Origin: Pseudomonas sp. ADAK18
GTDB lineage: Bacteria; Pseudomonadota; Gammaproteobacteria; Pseudomonadales; Pseudomonadaceae
DNA length: 64,000 nt
Direction: 5' to 3'
Assembly (NCBI RefSeq): GCF_012935695.1
Contig: NZ_CP052859.1
Location: 5,063,001 to 5,127,000 of the forward strand
The position numbers and the translations under genes were made by a program. Shown here one piece after another: positions 62,114 to 64,000 of the stretch (positions are counted from its first letter, which is position 1; the number at the start of each line of letters is the position of its first letter). Under the pieces are notes generated by a model. It was not told the origin of the DNA. It ran no database searches and saw only the letters and a program-made list of their open reading frames with translations.

Positions 62114-63061
62114 ATGAAAGGTTCCCCCACGTTGTTGTTGGCCGCCATGCTGAGTCTGCCAGTCCTGGCTCAAGCTGCAGAACCGGCTCAATGCAGTACC
62201 GTCAACTTCTCTGATGTTGGCTGGACAGACATTACCGTCACCACCGCCACCACCAGCGAAATCCTGAAAGGCCTCGGCTACAAACCCCGTACCACGATGA
62301 TTTCCGTTCCGGTGACCTACAAATCGCTGGCCGACGGCAAGAACATGGACATCTTCCTCGGCAACTGGATGCCGACCATGGAAAACGACATCAAGCAGTA
62401 CCGTGATGCCGGCACCGTGGAAACCGTGCGCGCCAACCTCGAGAACGCCAAATACACCCTGGCGGTGCCCGAAGCGCTGTACGACAAGGGCCTGAAAGAC
62501 TTCGCCGATATCGTCAAATTCAAGGAAGAGCTGGGCGGCAAGATCTACGGCATCGAGCCAGGCAACGACGGCAACCGCACCATCCAGAGCGTGATCGACA
62601 AGAACCAGTTCGGCTTGAAAGACGCCGGTTTCAAGGTGGTCGAATCAAGCGAAGCCGGAATGCTCTCGCAGGTGGAACGCGCCACCAAACGCGGCCAGGC
62701 GATCGTGTTCCTGGGCTGGGAACCGCACCCGATGAACACCCGCTTCAAGATGAAGTACCTGACCGGGGGTGACGATTCATTCGGCCCCAACTACGGCCAG
62801 GCCACCATCTATACCAACACCCGCAAAGGCTACGTCCAGGAATGCAGCAACGTCGGCCAGTTGCTGAAAAACCTGTCGTTCACCTTGAACATGGAAAGCA
62901 CCCTGATGGGTAACGTCCTTGACGACAAGATGAAGCCTGACGCTGCAGCCAAGGCCTGGCTGAAGAAGAACCCGCAAGTGCTCGACACCTGGCTCGCCGG
63001 TGTCACCACCATTGATGGCAAACCAGGGTTGGAGGCCGTGAAAGCTTACCTCGCCAAGTAA
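62114..63061 (+). CDS. cbcX: Choline/betaine ABC transporter substrate-binding protein
   Basis: 315 residues. Signal peptide (MKGSPTLLLAAMLSLPVLAQA), ProX/ChoX fold with aromatic-cage stretches VGWTDITVTTATTSEILKGLGY, FLGNWMPTMENDIKQY and VFLGWEPHPMN. Binds quaternary amines in the periplasm for CbcW/CbcV. Paralogue of the caiX product (shared GGKIYGIEPG and VVESSEAGML). The start follows AGGAGTCTACCC. First gene of cbcXWV. Confidence 0.94.
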   Translation: MKGSPTLLLAAMLSLPVLAQAAEPAQCSTVNFSDVGWTDITVTTATTSEILKGLGYKPRTTMISVPVTYKSLADGKNMDIFLGNWMPTMENDIKQYRDAGTVETVRANLENAKYTLAVPEALYDKGLKDFADIVKFKEELGGKIYGIEPGNDGNRTIQSVIDKNQFGLKDAGFKVVESSEAGMLSQVERATKRGQAIVFLGWEPHPMNTRFKMKYLTGGDDSFGPNYGQATIYTNTRKGYVQECSNVGQLLKNLSFTLNMESTLMGNVLDDKMKPDAAAKAWLKKNPQVLDTWLAGVTTIDGKPGLEAVKAYLAK

Positions 63062-63069
63062 CTGCTGAC

Positions 63070-63101
63070 CCCGGGCCGGCTCGCTGGCCCGGGATGTTTT
63101 T
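63070..63101 (+). promoter_or_regulatory. Intra-operon attenuator hairpin after cbcX
   Basis: CCCGGGCC, loop GGCTCGCT, GGCCCGGG, then ATGTTTTT. It resembles a rho-independent terminator placed between the binding protein and the permease, so it should let only part of transcription reach cbcW. Confidence 0.75.
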
Positions 63102-63128
63102 CCTATTCGCATGTGGACATTCACTACC

Positions 63129-63974
63129 ATGCTGACTGAACAGAAAATCCCACTAGGCCAGTACATCGCTGCCTTCGTCGAATGGTTGACCAAACACGGT
63201 GCCAACTACTTCGACGCAATCGCATCGACACTGGAAACGATGATCCACGGCGTGACGTTCGCGCTGACCTGGTTCAATCCACTGGCATTGATCGGTCTGA
63301 TTGCGCTGCTGGCTCACTTTATTCAACGTAAATGGGGACTGACTGTTTTTGTCATCGCCTCCTTCCTGCTGATCCTCAACCTGGGTTACTGGCAGGAAAC
63401 CATGGAGACCCTGGCGCAGGTGCTGTTTGCCACCCTGGTCTGCGTGGTCATCGGCGTGCCGCTGGGCATTGTTGCCGCGCACAAACCGATGTTCTACACC
63501 CTGATGCGGCCGGTGCTCGATCTGATGCAGACCGTACCGACCTTCGTCTACCTCATCCCTACCCTGACCCTCTTCGGGCTGGGTGTGGTGCCCGGTCTGA
63601 TTTCCACGGTGGTGTTCGCGATTGCCGCGCCGATCCGCCTGACCTACCTGGGTATCCGTGATGTGCCGCAAGAGTTGATGGATGCCGGCAAGGCCTTTGG
63701 CTGCTCACGCCGTCAGTTGCTCTCGCGCATTGAACTGCCCCACGCCATGCCGAGCATCGCCGCCGGCATTACCCAATGCATCATGCTGTCGTTGTCGATG
63801 GTGGTAATCGCCGCCCTGGTGGGTGCCGATGGCCTCGGCAAGCCGGTGGTCAACGCACTGAACACCGCCGACATCGCCCTGGGCTTTGAAGCCGGCCTCG
63901 CGATCGTGTTGCTGGCCATCATGCTCGACCGTATCTGCAAACAACCCGACGCCAAAGTAGGGGGTGACGCATGA
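63129..63974 (+). CDS. cbcW: Choline/betaine ABC transporter permease
   Basis: 281 residues with about six helices (ALTWFNPLALIGLIALLAHF, VFVIASFLLILNLGYW, VLFATLVCVVIGVPLGIVAA and others). The EAA loop is QELMDAGKAFGCSRRQLLSRIELPHAMPSIAAGI. Inner-membrane channel for CbcX cargo. ATG 63129 (MLTEQKIPL) is preferred over the ATG at 63111; the ribosome site is poor, so translation may depend on upstream features. The stop overlaps the cbcV start by ATGA. Confidence 0.94.
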   Translation: MLTEQKIPLGQYIAAFVEWLTKHGANYFDAIASTLETMIHGVTFALTWFNPLALIGLIALLAHFIQRKWGLTVFVIASFLLILNLGYWQETMETLAQVLFATLVCVVIGVPLGIVAAHKPMFYTLMRPVLDLMQTVPTFVYLIPTLTLFGLGVVPGLISTVVFAIAAPIRLTYLGIRDVPQELMDAGKAFGCSRRQLLSRIELPHAMPSIAAGITQCIMLSLSMVVIAALVGADGLGKPVVNALNTADIALGFEAGLAIVLLAIMLDRICKQPDAKVGGDA

Positions 63975-64000
63975 GCATCATTCGCTTCGATCAAGTCGAC
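63971..64000 (+). CDS. cbcV: Choline/betaine ABC transporter ATPase, start only
   Basis: Only the first ten codons are in the window (MSIIRFDQVD). The ATG overlaps the cbcW stop, as for glycine-betaine/proline-type ATPase genes in cbcXWV. Identity rests on position and the typical IIRFDQVD opening. Confidence 0.8.
   Translation, partial: MSIIRFDQVD

Overview
The window looks like a chromosomal segment of a fluorescent Pseudomonas (P. fluorescens-type). GC is high, coding density is high, and at least 16 large palindromic REP/REPIN-like repeats sit in the spacers. Gene content and order match what I recall of P. aeruginosa for several blocks (glcB, rarD, creBCD, the fox-type siderophore cluster, and the whole betaine/choline/carnitine region). 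Assignments come from reading the proteins; no database search was possible.

Left part (1-22.3 kb), mixed housekeeping and accessory genes: the 3' end of a SrkA-type kinase, RarD-type exporter, GcvR-like ACT protein, malate synthase G, a lone receiver protein, a cNMP/CBS/DUF294 protein translationally coupled to a DnaQ-like exonuclease, and a cell-surface-signalling siderophore locus (ECF sigma, FecR anti-sigma, TonB receptor with STN domain, PepSY reductase, small membrane protein). Then come a glutathione transferase, the creBCD two-component operon on the minus strand, a retropepsin-like protein, an acyltransferase, a DUF2780 protein and a headless RskA-like protein.

Centre and right (22.3-64 kb), a nearly continuous quaternary-amine catabolic island. 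Carnitine is oxidised and cleaved to betaine (cdhA, cdhC, cdhB, gbbH, with CdhR and a carnitine-type binding protein CaiX). Glycine betaine is demethylated by GbcA/GbcB to dimethylglycine, then by DgcA/DgcB with a dedicated ETF pair to sarcosine. Tetrameric sarcosine oxidase (soxBDAG) gives glycine plus C1 units, which GlyA, PurU and FdhA handle. Serine is deaminated by SdaB. GbdR is the central activator, and the betaine ABC transporter cbcXWV begins at the right edge (cbcV runs out of the window).

Interruptions of the island: a threonine aldolase, TraX-like and GNAT proteins, an LprI-like protein, an MFS exporter, DUF3010, and an AT-richer accessory patch at 48.35-52.0 kb. That patch carries a large L-amino-acid oxidase/monooxygenase-like flavoprotein behind a perfect hairpin, and an AAA ATPase behind AT-rich palindromes.

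Most unusual non-coding region: 36.87-37.43 kb downstream of gbcA. It holds no gene but carries four copies of an approximately 38-bp unit, each starting with the perfect DnaA-box sequence TTATCCACA, plus a fifth box. Three more perfect boxes lie in the next 2.2 kb. A related module with identical 44-bp internal spacing lies downstream of rarD. Other notable sites are 21-bp-phased direct repeats that look like GbdR and CdhR operators, a Fur-box match before the ECF sigma gene, and intercistronic hairpins behind both binding-protein genes. I saw no tRNA, rRNA, CRISPR array, insertion sequence or prophage.
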